Assembly (NCBI RefSeq): GCF_004799145.2
Contig: NW_021635454.1
Location: forward strand, 62,001-126,000
Origin: Neltuma alba
Taxonomy: Eukaryota; Streptophyta; Magnoliopsida; Fabales; Fabaceae
Direction of reading: 5' to 3'
Length of the DNA stretch: 64,000 nt
A program made the translations under genes and the position numbers. The notes beneath the pieces were generated by a model. It worked only from the letters and a program-made list of their open reading frames with translations. It searched no databases and was not told the origin of the DNA. The first letter of the stretch is position 1. Each line of letters opens with the position of its first letter. Shown piece after piece: positions 1-12,475 of this stretch.

Positions 1-124
1 CAGCCAAGACATATCAACATCATAACTTCATCTATATAGACACATTAATTAACTAACTAGTCAAAAAAGAAGAACAAATTACAAAAGTCCATATTGATCC
101 TATTGTCTCTAAACATAAACTTGC
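1..124. other. CACTA-1 sequence downstream of the Ulp1-type gene
   Basis: AT-rich sequence after the stop of the Ulp1-type gene. I see no coding signal or subterminal repeat here; the element end must lie further left, outside the window. Confidence 0.4.
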
Positions 125-3100
125 TCAATCCCTGGACCACAATTCTTGAAGCAGTTGCTGTGCCAAAAGGTCTTGGATGAAGTTAATGTCATCAATAGTA
201 TATGAACAATCATTATCAAAAATCTGTAAATTGACAAATGAACAAATTTAAACATAGGAAGAAAATAAAATAAGTAACAATTCAATTTAAAAATTCAACT
301 ATTACAAAACTAAAATTATATTTACTTACCTCATCAAATTTTGTAATACATCCGCTCTCAATAATCTCAAACATAACGGATAATGTAATATCCGCACTCT
401 GTTGGCCCTTGTTGCTTAGCACACTGCAAATCACAAGGAAATGATAATCCAAATTCATATATAAAATAACTGCCATCAATGAAAGAACTTCAATTTAAAG
501 TACTCACACTAGGATATACCCAAGTTGTTGAGCCATTTTTCCCGGAACACTTCCCACCGGTTATATAATAAGTCTTTAAAGCCCTATAAGCAAATGAAAG
601 CACAAGTTAAATAATTTATATTGAAAATAAAATTATTGATCTACATTAAGGTACTTACGTGTTGAAAACGCCCCTCATCTCACTGCTTGGACGACGACCC
701 AAGGGATCAAACCAGTAGATGACATTGTCAATGGGACAAGAAACACACAAACTCCAATGACAACTGCATCATAGAGTAAGACTTATACATTACTGGATAT
801 CACAATAATTCTTAACAATTTAAGTATGTATAAATAAATATAATTAAGCTACTTGCCCTTCAATAATTGGTGCCAAATAACAAGGTAATTTAGTGTCTCC
901 AATCGTATTGCCCACATATCTGATTCTCCTATCTAGTGGGTTGTACTTCTTCTGGACACTTGCAGGGCATAAATATCCATACAAATTTCTCTTCTCCATT
1001 GATGACATGCATTTGTTATGGAAGAAGCTATCATTGAATTGAAATAAGATAATTATTAGTATGTGAAAGTAAGAAATTAGAAATTTAAGTTAGAAATGAA
1101 AAAGTAAACTTACATGATTGCTAATTGAACCCATGCTATGTCCAACTCCTTCAAGGATAACAAATCCCTGATGTCTTTGTTGTCAAGTCCAAAGAAATAT
1201 GATTTTTCTTCACCCACAATCCCTACAGCATCTTTATGTCGACCTTGTTAATTGTTTTATATTCCTCATATAATTGTGCCAAGCAGGGATATCTATTAAC
1301 ATCTTCCTGGTCCTAATGAAACATCAAATAAACATAATAAGTATTATAAGTATTATGTTAAAAAAATGCACACAGTATAGAATAACATTTTCTTACCATC
1401 ACAGGTATTATCTCCTCATCAACAAGGTGTCTAGGCCAAAGAATGAAAGTTCCAATTGCCTGACCTAACTTCATAACTTCAGCAGTCGGGAATGGCACAT
1501 CCGCACCTGTCTCTCCCTCTCGAACAGTCGTAACTGTAACCCTCGCTTGGTCCTCTTGAATATGTTGGTGATGGATAGTGCTCCCTTCATTGTAGAGGAG
1601 AGCGTCAGCAACAACACGCATCCTTGGGACCTCTAAATGAAGACAACAAGGTTGTCCAAAGTCCGGCGTGGGACTACTAGGATCATGCTCTCCCAATGCC
1701 CCCGGTGGATTACAACTATTTTTAGTGCTAGGAAAGACGGGGGAATCCTAAATGAGAGAAATGCAAGTATTAAATTAAATTAAAAAAACGTTGGTAAAAC
1801 TCAACATTAATTTAAGTGAAATTGATTACAAACCTTGGGTGTGCATTGTTGTTGAACTGTCCCAATTTGCATGCTAGAGACCATAGATTTCATCTCATCA
1901 CGAAGCTCAGCCATAAGCTCTTTTCGAAGTGACTGGCGTAACTGGGCCTCAATCTTGACCTCTAGCTCAGATTGGAGCTCATCACGAACTTGGTCTCGAA
2001 GTTTAGCTATCATCTCATCAGTGGGTTGACTTCGTAGAGAAGCTCGTGAAGTTTGTCCAAAATATTGGGTAAGACCAACTGTCCTCCCTTCTCCTCTAAC
2101 GTGTCCGGGGTGATCAGCTTCCCAATCGCTGTCGCTAAAATGTACCATCCTTCCACTCAGACTAAATGAACCTTCACTGCTTTGCTCTTCAAGTACCTCC
2201 TATAACATTTTAAGTATGATAAAAAATTAATGACAGTATAATAGAAAATTAATGATAAAATATAAGGAATATTACCATAAGTTAAAGTTATTTGATGTAT
2301 ACAACTTACAATTTTTTTAGCAATCTCAGCAACTGCTGGATTAATATATTGACCCTTCTTCATCCTTGCTTCCTTCCATTTTCTATGACGTGGAGGAGGA
2401 GGTGGGGTCTGAACAACGATACTAGGATCAGATTTTGCAGCTTCCTGCATCGCCTTAGGGCCTGTTTGGTTTGAGGGGAGGGAAGGGGAGGGGGGTCTGA
2501 ACAACGATACTAGGATCAGATTTTGCAGCTTCCTGCATCTTTAAAGTCATCCTACATGATCTCTCTCCTCAAGCATCTTGTAACCTCCACGGGATAAATA
2601 GTGCGGATATAATTTTTAGCTTGCCTTTCTTATTCATCCGTGATGCCACAAACCTCCTCTAATCATCTGGATCAAGGAAGGAGTATTTTTCGCACGGATC
2701 ATCATCTTTCTTAGGCCCTCGCACATACTGGCTCGTGAGTGTGTGCTTTAAAATCTTTCCAGCGCTTGACGAACTTGCTGCAACAAATGCTTTTCAATTT
2801 GCTCAGTACGAGGGATGTCATACATTTGCTGCAAAGAAAAATATATATGTTTGAGTTAAAGATCTTAGTTATAACTATATTTACAATAAAAAATGAAATA
2901 AAATTAGAAAGTGACATACCAGAATATATTCCCAAATCCTATCCTTCGTCTCCTTAGAAATATGACTTCCAATTAGGCCATAGAATATTAACTTTGCTTC
3001 GGGCAACGGAGCCTATATAGCTAATGAATCTGTCCTTCTCTTCACCAATTGGATTCATATTGCATCAAAATCCACATGCTTCTTCTGAATATGACCATGA
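125..3100 (-). pseudogene. CACTA-1 second gene: Transposase_24 - DUF8039 - Ulp1-like cysteine protease (C48)
   Basis: Multi-exon gene on the - strand. Order in translation: a Transposase_24-like part (about 3,100-1,810; recognisable RWKDF and KGQYINPAV stretches and a coiled-coil-like charged helix at 1,850-2,050), a DUF8039-like segment (1,400-1,700; RVVADALLY and AIGTFILWPRHLV), then a Ulp1/C48 protease region in several short exons (about 1,240 to 125). The catalytic His (CHW, near 757), Asp (WFDPLG, near 725) and Cys (TECGYY, near 395) are all readable. The last exon (about 225-125) ends QELWSRD-stop. Introns are suggested by GTAAGT-type donors, e.g. at 325-330. Damage: an in-frame stop at about 2,655 and a likely frameshift just after the catalytic Cys. 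Ulp1-type proteases remove SUMO; genes of this type are carried by many plant CACTA elements, with unknown role in transposition. I infer a recently inactivated transposon gene. Confidence 0.75.
2405..2538. repeat. 46-bp direct duplication flanking a 42-bp MITE-like fragment
   Basis: Positions 2,405-2,450 and 2,493-2,538 are the same 46 bases (starting GGGTCTGAACAACGATAC). Between them is TTAGGGCCTGTTTGGTTTG followed by a G-rich run. TTA plus GGGCCTGTTTGG resembles a Tourist/PIF-Harbinger MITE terminus with its TTA target. The second terminus is missing, so this is a fragment, perhaps left by an aberrant excision and repair that copied the flank. It lies in the Transposase_24-like part of the CACTA-1 gene and adds damage there. 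Confidence 0.6.
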
Positions 3101-3439
3101 TGTACTGCTAACTTTGGTAGCCTTGTACTACCTCTAACCTTCCTTCCTTCCGGCTGATTGATCATCATGTCATAATCTCTCCTCCATATTTGATCAAAAT
3201 CCTCCTCCATATTGGCATCAAAATCTCCTCCATGTGCCTCTTTGAAAAACCAAAATTAGATAAATAAGTAATTATAGTGAAATGTATTAATATATAAAAT
3301 AATATCAAGTACATTGCAATGAAATAAATGAAAGAAAATAACACAAGGTACGTTGCAAAATACATTACTTAATATGACTTTATGCATTGTCCCATATCCC
3401 TTCACAATGAATCATCTCTTGCAGCATTTCATCATATCT

Positions 3440-5240
3440 ACCAATTCTACTTCACTTGGTCTAGGCGGATTTGAAGCAAAAGGTGGTGTCTCATCAAGAT
3501 CATGGTAGGTAGGATCGCTGTCCTTCTGCTTTTTACTTTGAAGGACAATAGACAATTTTTATTTGCTGGATCAGTAACATAAAATACTTGTTTTGCCTGG
3601 CTTGCTAAAATGAAGGCTCATCTGCATAACCAACCCTGCCAAGATCAACTAATGTAAATCCAAATTGTTGATCTATATTCAATACTGTTGTTGTTGACCC
3701 ATTTACATTTGAAGACAGGAATCTTGAAATACTGGGTTGTAGTTTACCTCCCTATCTCTTCAATAACCCATAATAAGCCATAGATGCCAATTGGGTTTTT
3801 ATCTTTTGAACTGAAAAATGCATCGCTTCAGCAACCACCATTACCCTACTATTCTGCACAGTACTTTTGTCATCTTGAGCTTTTATGTAGAAGGAATATC
3901 CATTTATGTCAGTATCCACTCCAAGTGATAATTTCAAAAAACAAGGACCCCAAGCTAACCATTTTATGTGTATCAGATACATGGCCTCTCTCAAAACTTT
4001 TTCACTGAACCATATTATAAATGTTTTGTTATGCTCATTTGCTATATCTGACATATCACTTTTCTTTGGATACTTCTTTTTTAAACTTTTTTTGTGATCA
4101 TCTAAATACGACTGCACTTCTTCCATATTATTCAATATGTATAAGTGCGCTTGTACACTTCTTCACGACCCATACTCTTTACTTCAACCCTGATTCCTTT
4201 ACTTGTACCGTTGCATGCCGAGATGGGTGTCTTTGCTATAGATAGATATGTTTTGCAAAATTCCATAGCCTCTTCCGCTACATACCTTTCAACAATTGAT
4301 GCTTCAGGTCAATAAGGATTTTAGAATAATTTTTTAAGACTTTCATGTACCTCTCAAATGGATACATCCATCTTAGAAAAATAGGACCGCAAAGCCTTAT
4401 CTCCCTCACTAAATGAATGATCAAATGCACCATGATGTCAAAAAATGCTGGGGGAAAGTGCATTTCTAGTTGAGACAAGATACATACCCTCATTTTCCAA
4501 TTCATCCAATTTCTCTATGTCAATGACTTTGCTACAAATAGCATTGAAGAAGATACAATAATCTAGTTATAGTACTCCTCACTCATATCTCATTGTCCCT
4601 CGAATAGCTACGGGTAATAGTTGTTGCATCAGTACATGATAATCATGAGACTTCATTCCCACTAACTTCAAATCGTGCATGAGACAAGTCTTTTCACATT
4701 AGAAGAATACCCTGGGGCACCTTGATGTCATGCAACACCGACACAAGCTTGTGTTTTTTTCAGACTTAGACAATGTGTGGGCCAGCAGGTTCCATATAAG
4801 CCCGCTTACCACCTCTCTCAATTGTGGATGTAAGCGCTCTCTCGAATGCCATTTCAGCCAGATCAAGTCTTGCATTAATTTCGTCTTTAGTTTTTCAAGG
4901 TATGTGCAAAAAGAGTATCGATAGACTATCACACACATTTTTTTCCACATGCATCACATCGATACTGTGTCTTACATCAAGACTGCGCCAATAGGAAGAT
5001 AAAGAATAATAGACCTATTCTTATCACATATGTTTTTCTCACTTGCAGCTTTTTGAGTCTTACCAAAAATGACATTGATTCTTTCAGTAATCTTCCTCTC
5101 CAGTTAATAGCCTTCGGAGCCATGCTATTGCTCTATGGTGAGCCATTTAAAAAACCTTTTCATCTCCGGTATGGGTGGAATCGATCAAGAAACCTCTTGT
5201 GACCGAGGTAAACTGTCTTCCTTCCGTTGCTTAAGTTGTT
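3440..5240 (-). pseudogene. CACTA-1 TNP2 transposase, C-terminal part (DUF4218 and DUF4216 regions)
   Basis: Continuation of the transposase gene interrupted by element A. In translation order: a TNP2 tail with GRKTVYLGHKRFL (about 5,230-5,170), a stretch matching the CDVMHVEKNVCD-type TNP2 block (4,700-4,970), the DUF4218 block (4,278-4,505; LEMHFPPAFFDIMVHL and RWMYPFERYMKVLK), and a DUF4216-like block (3,580-4,135; GVDTDINGYSFY, FKIPVFKC and AKQVFYVTDP). It is broken by several stops and frameshifts. TNP2 is the catalytic transposase family of plant CACTA elements and acts on the element ends in the nucleus. The first residues here follow directly from those at 16,600 once one copy of the element A target duplication is removed. 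Confidence 0.85.
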
Positions 5241-5245
5241 AGAAG
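5241..5245. repeat. Left TSD (AGAAG) of element A
   Basis: AGAAG immediately left of the LTR start TGATATACC; the identical AGAAG lies at 16,595-16,599, immediately right of the other LTR. This 5-bp duplication is typical of LTR retrotransposon integration and fixes both ends of element A. Confidence 0.95.
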
Positions 5246-6655
5246 TGATATACCTTGTCGCTAGGTAATCAAAGTTTTACTAGGGAAAATGCACAGCAAG
5301 TGAGGCACTACCTAGGTCATTCTTCACAAGGAGCCTTAAGTTGTATTTCAATCTTAACAATTCACTATTAATTATCAAATACCAAGATGAGAGCTTTAGT
5401 TCAGAAAAAGAGAAATCAAAACAAGAAACAAATCTAATGAAAGGTAAATTGCAAATAAGATTCAGATGAGAGATAGTAGTTCCCCTAGCAATTTATCCAA
5501 CCTTCCTTGTTCAATCTTATAATTTGGAGTCTCTTAGTGTCAATTAAATGGATAGATTCAGCTACTGCTCAATCTCTCTTAACATAGATCAGAAAAACTA
5601 TCTTACTAGATTCATTATTTTGATCTATGAGAAGGAAAATCAATTGGCAAGAACACTTGAGAAGCAAGTTGCAATTCTCTAAGAATGACCACAACTGTGA
5701 ATCATCAATATATTCAACCAAAATTCAGATTTACAGAACAACAGTCCAAGTAAAACGAATTGGATTTACAAATCAACAGAGAATCCTCTATTCAACTGAA
5801 CTAAAGGACACAACTCACATCTGAATGTTCAATCAGATCTAAATTCCAAGAAACATAAATCTAATCACTCAATCTTCATTCTAATCACAATTGTTCAACT
5901 GAAACAAATGACTCTTAGAATAGAAGGTAGGAAAATAGATCTGAAATGACTCCCTGTTTAGCTCCATGAACTCAGGTCAGCTTCATTGCTAGAAGAACTT
6001 GGAAATTCAGCTACTCATACTCTGGATTAGGTTAGAAACAACAAGAATGATGAAAGATCCATGGTTTGATCGGTGGAAATTGATGGAATTGGAACGAAAA
6101 TGAAGGAGAAATGAGAAGAGGGCGGAGAAAGCAAGAAATTCACGTTGGAGAGGAGAATGGGTAACTGAAAAAATGCGCTCTCTGGTTGAAGCGCGCGACC
6201 TTCAGCTTTTAAATCTGGAAATTTCGGTCATCCGCCGCGGCGCCTCAGTCAATCCGCCGCGGCTCCTGTCCTGTACGGCGTCGTTTTGATTAATGATCCT
6301 GAGCTTCATGAAAAACCTCCGTCCGCCGTGGCGCCTTAGTCCATCCGCCGTGGCGCTTTTCACGAGAGTACCTTGGAAAATACGCCATGCGCGCCTCAGT
6401 CAATCCGCCGCGGCGCCTTAGACAGAATGGCGAAAATGCTACTGAAACTTCCTGAAATTCATGCCAAAGCAGGGATCAAAAGTACACACAAATATAAAAT
6501 CATATAAAAACATGTAAAAACACTTGCAAAACCTCATAATTCTTCTCACCAACTCTTGACACAATGGAAACCTAATTATGCCCAAAGTATGTAAATATAG
6601 ATCGTAAAAGTATGTGTTTAGGGCTAGAAATGTATGCTAATAATGAGACTTATCA
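5246..6655 (-). repeat. 3' LTR of element A
   Basis: Begins TGATATACCTTGTCGCTAGG and ends GAGACTTATCA, so it carries TG...CA ends. It closely matches 15,192-16,594, with small indels. It contains three close pairs of CCGCCGCGGCGCC-type palindromes between 6,228 and 6,425. Confidence 0.95.
6228..6425. repeat. Paired CCGCGG-core palindromes in the element A 3' LTR
   Basis: Three pairs of ATCCGCCGCGGCGCC-like palindromes (some with CGTGG) separated by about 8-10 bases, e.g. CGGCGCCTCAGTCAATCCGC. They stand out as GC islands in AT-rich DNA. The same array is at 16,170-16,365 in the other LTR. Function unknown. Confidence 0.8.
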
Positions 6656-6691
6656 ACTCCCCCACACTTAGCTTTTGCACTCCTGGGCAAA
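6656..6691 (-). other. Polypurine tract of element A with upstream hairpin
   Basis: On the - strand AAGTGTGGGGGAGT abuts the 3' LTR (6,656-6,669) and would serve as the plus-strand primer. Just upstream is a hairpin with stem TTTGC/GCAAA and loop CCAGGAGT (6,674-6,691). The same loop with a different, compensated stem occurs in element C (29,184-29,205). Confidence 0.8.
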
Positions 6692-8070
6692 TCAGTATTA
6701 AAATATTGTGAAGAGAAGGATGCGAGAAAGGAATAAGCAAGCTCAAAAGTTCAGGTTACAAATGCAACCAACAATGATTCTTCAACCATATCCATCCATG
6801 GAACATTCTAATGCAAGAAATCAAGCAATGATATGTAATTTAATCAAAGTGAATAAGATATAGAAGACCACACAAGGGAATTAGTGTATCACTCAACTAA
6901 CAAGTATCAAAGGTTCTTTCACTCAATTCACTTATTCAAATGCTCTACCATATGCTTGTAATAGCTCTACCTCTCCACCACTTAAATACATAAGTACTCA
7001 AGAATCAAGAGGACTTTTGTGGCTTGTAATGTAAGGGATGAGAAGAAATGCACAAGGATGCATAGAAGGATAGAAATAATATGTGAATCAATGTGTAGAA
7101 TTCAATAGCATTAGTAATATTCAATTGAGGATTTGACTTCTTGATCTTGAAGTCTAAAGCTATAAAGGTGCTTTTATTCCCACTTTCTTTTCTTTTCTTG
7201 CCTTTTATTTCTTTTCAACTTTTCTATTTCTTTCTCGTTTTGTTTTTTTTTCTTTTTTTTTCTTTCTTTTACATTCGCATGTTTCTTCTTTTCTTTGTTG
7301 TTTTTTTTTTTTAAGGTTCAAGTATGCATCTCCTCATATCAATCCATCAATTGAATCCATCAAAATGCTAGTGAATTCTAAAAGGAATTAATGAAATGAA
7401 AATAATGCATCCTTGTAGGAGAAAAGTTTTATAATGAGAGTGAAATGAATGGAAAAATTCAACTAAAAGGCTCAAATGGGTAACAAGGGATAAATCATGT
7501 AGGGGTTGGCCATTTGGTCTAAGTAGCTAATTTGAATGAATGCCTCAATCATGTTCAAGAATACTAATGTTACATGTGGTCTTGATTTAAGAACTAAGAC
7601 AAGTTCTAGAGAGTATAAGAACTAAGTGAATGCACACACCAGAAATGAATATAAAGGCTCAAAGAATCCTTCCAACTAGGCTTGTCTTCCATATCATTCA
7701 CCTCAGGTAAAGAACACATCATGCTTAATCTCTATGCATTAGAAAATTTCACTTCAAGATATTAATTTCTAAATCAAATCAGTCACAAATTGTAACATTA
7801 GAATCCTGAAGCAAGCTTAAACCTTCAAAAAGTTTTTGAAAACTGAGTGGTTCTTCTACAAAAGACACAGAACACACAAAAACACAAACATTCACTCCCC
7901 CACACTGATCCTTGCATTGCCCTCAGTGCAAATTTGAACAAAAGATAGCAAGGGAAAATTGGTAAGGGAAGGAATGGAAAGAAACAACAGAACACTTCAA
8001 AACAAACTAAAAAAAACAACCTACACTTGCTACTAGTTATACCCTCCCCCACACTTGCTCAAAAATGGAG
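6692..8070. other. Noncoding 3' internal region of element A
   Basis: No ORF of note. It contains a long pyrimidine-rich tract (7,180-7,310; purine-rich on the element's sense strand) and two extra PPT-like copies: 7,893-7,907, followed on the + strand by a TTGCA...TGCAA hairpin at about 7,910-7,932, and 8,043-8,056. Elements B and C share this layout. Confidence 0.6.
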
Positions 8071-8071
8071 T

Positions 8072-10930
8072 TCAAGAATGATAAATAATCAAATAATAAA
8101 CACAGACTAAAGTGGTGTAGGAAGGGAACAACCTGGAATTATGGTGGAGCAAAATTCTCCTTGTAAATTTGAGCAGGTGGTGTGACCATTGACACTTGAA
8201 AGTGTTACTGCTCTTCTCATCTAGCAGCTCTATCATGCCAAATTTGTGAACTTTAGTGACCAAGTATGAGTCCTTCCCATCTAGTGCTCAACTTCCCAGG
8301 TTTAAATGTGAATCGTGCTTGTTTACAGCAACACTTTATCTCCAACACTTGAAAGTCTTCCTTAGGATTTGCTTGTCATGAATCATCTTGTCTTCTCCTT
8401 ATAGAACTGGAATTTTCAATGCTTCGAGTCTCAATCTTCAAGTTCCTGCAATTGCAATAATCTTTCCATACCAGCAGAATCAAAATCAAGGTTACATGCT
8501 TTTACAGCCCAAAGAGACTTTGTTCAATCTCAACCGTTAGGTGACACATCTTACCATAACCAATCTATAAGGAGACATGCCTATGGGTTTTAAATGCAGT
8601 TCTATATGCCCACAAAGCATCATCTAATCTGGCACTCCAATCCTTCCTAGATGAAGTTTTAACTATTCGTTCCAACACCTTCTTGATTCTCTCTATTTGC
8701 ATTTTCAGCTTGCCCATTACTTTGGAGGATGATAAGGTGTGGATGTCTTATGTGTCACACCATACTTGGTGAATAACCTTGTGTAGCAATTTATTACAAA
8801 AATGAGTGCCATTATCACTAACTATGCTCTAGGAATGCCAAATCTAGAAAAGATGTTATTTTTCAGAAATTTTAAAACAGTAGCAGCATCATTCTTTTTG
8901 GTTGCCTATGGCCTCTACCCATCTTGAAAGGTAATCAACTGCAAGAAGAATGTATGTAAAAACCCATAGAAGGAAGAAAGGGGCCCATAAAATCAATACC
9001 CCATACTTCAAACACCTCACAGAAAAGCATTGGGTGTTGGGGTAATTCATGTTTCTTAGTTAGGCCACCAAATCTTTGACAAATGTCACAATTCTTGCAA
9101 TACTCATAAGAGTCTTTAAAGAGTGATGGCCAAATACAAACCAACTTCCAATATTTTTCTTGCAGTCTTGTTAGCACTAAAATGACCTCCACAAGTTTGA
9201 GAGTGGCAAGCATGCAGGATGTCTTGAAATTCTTCATTTGGTACACATCTCCGAATGATTTGGTCGCTTGCATACCTTCCAAAGGATTGGAGGATCCCAA
9301 ATGTAGTGCTTAGACTCACTCTTAATCTTCTGCATCTGAAAATGAGACAAAGAGGGGGGAATTAGACCAGCAACTAAAAAGTTGACAATATGGCCATACA
9401 AGGTTCCAAGCAGAGAAAGGCAGAGAAACAGAACAATCCTTAAACTATCACAAACAGAATCTGGAACCGATTACTCCCATGTAGTTTATGGTAAGCGACT
9501 TCTTAGATGGTCAGCCACCACATTTTCTGCTCTAGGTTTGTCTTGATGTCAATGTCAAACTCTTGGATCAAACAACATCCACCTAAGAGCCTCGGTTTGG
9601 ATTGTGGCTGCTGAAAAGATACTTGACAGCAGAATGATCAGTGAAAACACAGTAACCTTAGAGTTAATTAGGTAAGGCCTAAACTTGTCTAATGCAAAAA
9701 AACAATAGAAAAGAGCTCCTTTTCAGTAGTTGTGTAATTAGTTTGAGCCTTATCTAGAGTCTTTGAAGCATAAGCAATAACCTTGGAAACCTTACCATCC
9801 TTTGTCCCAAAACTGCACCCACTGCATTATTAGAGGCATCACAACACAATTCAAATGGTAAAATTCCAATTAGGGCAAGTCAAAATAGGTGGAGAAGTCA
9901 ATCTGGATTTAATCTCATCAAAGACATCTTACATTCATCAGTGAAAAATCAAAGGAAGCATCTTTTTGCAGCAATTTAGACATTGGAAAAGTCACTTTAC
10001 TAAAATTTTATGAATCTTCTATAAAAATCCAGCATGGCCTAGGAAAGATCTAAGCTCCTTAAGATTGTTGGATAGGGTAGAGAGGAAATTACTCAACCTT
10101 TGCTTTGTCTACCTCTATTCCCTTTTCAGAAATTAGGTGACCTAGAACTATTCCTTATTGAACCATAAAGTGACATTTTTCAAAATTCAGAATAAGATCC
10201 TTTTCAACACATTTTGATAGAGCTTTTTCCAAAATTCACTAGCATTCATCAAAATTATTTCCATAGATGGTAAAGTCATCCATAAACACCTCAATTCCAT
10301 TCTCTAGCAAATCCACTAAATATGGATAGCATACACCTTGGAATGTGCCCGGTGCATTGCAAAGTCCAATGGCATTCTTCTATATGCAAATGTGCCAAAG
10401 GGACAAGTTGAATGTAGTCTTCTCTTGATCTTGAGGTGCAATGGAACCTGAAAATAGCCACTGAAACCATCAAGGAAAACAATAGTAGAGATTTACAAGC
10501 TAATCTTTCAAGCATTTGATCTATATAAGAGGGTAGAGAGGAAAATGATCTTTTCTTGTAAGAATCATTAAGTTTCCTATAATCAATGCAACACAGCCAA
10601 GAATTCTGGATTCTAGTGGGGATTTAATTCATTTTTTCATTCCTAACCACAGTGATCCCACTTTTTTAGGAAACAACCTGAACTGGACTTACCCACTCAC
10701 TATCTGAAATAGGGTATATGATACCAGCACTAAGCAGCTTTGTTACTCCTTTTAACAACCATCAAGTATGAGTGGGTTAAGTCTTCTTTGAGGTGCCTTA
10801 TGGGCTTTGCATTTCATTTAACAATATTCTATGAGTGCCAAATTGAAGCATTAATACCAGGAATATCTGCTAAAGACCACCCAATTGCACTTTTATACCT
10901 TTTCAAAACAGCAAGTAATTGAGATTCTCA
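8072..10930 (-). pseudogene. Element A pol remnant: RT, RNase H, integrase
   Basis: Fragments in changing frames on the - strand. RT pieces run from about 10,930 to 10,000 (near 10,290-10,515 a degraded LERLA...GFSGYF and QRCMLSIF region). RNase H lies about 9,990-9,480. Integrase follows: zinc-binding HACHSQTCGGHF and CKNCDICQR (9,060-9,250) and the core start GIDFMGPF (near 8,980), ending in decayed integrase C-terminus near 8,080. Pol enzymes copy RNA into cDNA and insert it. Here many single-base indels and stops make the protein non-functional. Confidence 0.85.
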
Positions 10931-10978
10931 ATATCAGTTAAAGAGTTAGAGATTATCACCGGGGAAAGTCTTTCATTT

Positions 10979-12475
10979 TCAGCTAAAAATGCATATTTTC
11001 AGTGTTGATGGTAAGGGTTTAAGCTCCAATTCAGGAGGTTGAACTACTGAGGGTATCAGTTTCTTGAGCTCCAAGGTAGTGCAATTATTTCCAGATTGCT
11101 TCAAGGCTTCAATACCCAAAATTTCAGTTGTACATTCATCCTCATGTGAGTAACTCTCTCCATGTGAAAACTCAAAGTTAGATGCAGAATAATCTTGAGG
11201 AATTCCAATTTCAGAAGTAAAATTAGATTGCAAAAGTGCAATCCCTATGCTACATATTTCAGTAAATTTGGTTGGTGTCATGCTTAATCTCCTAGGGTTG
11301 GGAGTAGCTGCACTTCGCATGATTTCCAAGAGGTGTTCCAGTTCTACATGGTTAAAGAAATTAAGATCAAGTGACTTGTAAACAGGATTGGAATACAAAA
11401 TGTGATAAGAATTTAAAGGCAAATCCTGTTGTTCAGAAGGTTCAGCTGCATGCTTCTTGAATGGAGGTTCATCCATGAGACTTGGGCTGGCCTTGCAATC
11501 ATGAGTCTTGTGCCCTTCACCTTCCCTTCTTGTATAGGAGTTGATTCACTCTCTTGTGTTGTTGAGAAATCTACAAGCAATCTTTTTGCAAGCTGTTCAT
11601 CACTTGACAGAGTGGAATTAGCATCAATGGAAGACTTAATGGATGAAACTGAAGACAATTCACTCCAAGTGGAAAGCCAGCCATCAATTTTAGAATCAAT
11701 GCTAGGCACAGGCACATCATCAAGGGTGAAGAAAAAGAAGATGAAGGAGAATATATGGAGGAGAAAGAGACGAAGGAATCTTCAGTATCATCATTGTTAT
11801 TCATGCTCAAAAATAGATTCACACTCATTTCAGTGACACTCAATCATATTAAGCCCCCTAACAGAGAATAATCCTCATGTGGATGTTTCATCATCTCATA
11901 CATTTTAAATTGAATTTCTTGTCCACCAAATTCCATTTTTATAATCCCATCTTCATGCAAATCATGGTGTTGGCAGTTCTTAGAAATGGTCTGCCCAAAA
12001 TCAATGTGCTCTTCATTATGGCCTCAATTAGTCATATCTAACACATAAAAATCAGCAGAAATACAAGGTCTTTTACTTGAACCAAATGTCTTCTAAGATT
12101 CCCTTGGGATTCCTAATAGACTTATCAGCTAGTGCACTAAGACACTTGTAGGTTTCATGATTTCAACTCCTAAAGCATAATAAACAGAACTTGGCATCAC
12201 ATTGATAGCAGCACCCAAATCTAGTAAAGCTTTACAAATATGAAACTTACCAATTTGACAAGGAATGGAGAAAGCTCCTGGATCTTGGCATTTCACAGGT
12301 AATGAGCTTTAAAAGGGCTGAATTGATAGCACGCACCCAAATCTAGTAAAGCTTTAGAAATATGAAACTTACCAATTTGACAAGGAATGGAGAAAGCTCC
12401 TGGATCTTGGCATTTCACAGGTAATTGAGCTTTAAAAAGGGCTGAAAACATTAGGCCCAACTTGCACCAATTCAT
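10979..12475 (-). pseudogene. Element A protease and protease-RT linker remnant
   Basis: The - strand translation gives the conserved VKCQDPGAFSIPC stretch and the protease active-site motif LLDLGA (Athila proteases use DLGA). An acidic linker follows (11,570-10,979; contains PSVVQPPELELKPLP, which matches the same position in element B). A 121-122-bp tandem duplication (12,201-12,444) duplicates part of the protease coding sequence. Frameshifts disrupt the rest. Confidence 0.75.
12201..12444. repeat. Two-unit tandem duplication inside element A protease region
   Basis: The unit starting ATTGATAGCA and running through GCACCCAAATCTAGTAAAGC to GGGCTGAA occurs twice with a period of about 122 bases and a few differences (e.g. 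TTTACAAATA versus TTTAGAAATA). It covers the DLGA active-site codons. Confidence 0.85.
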
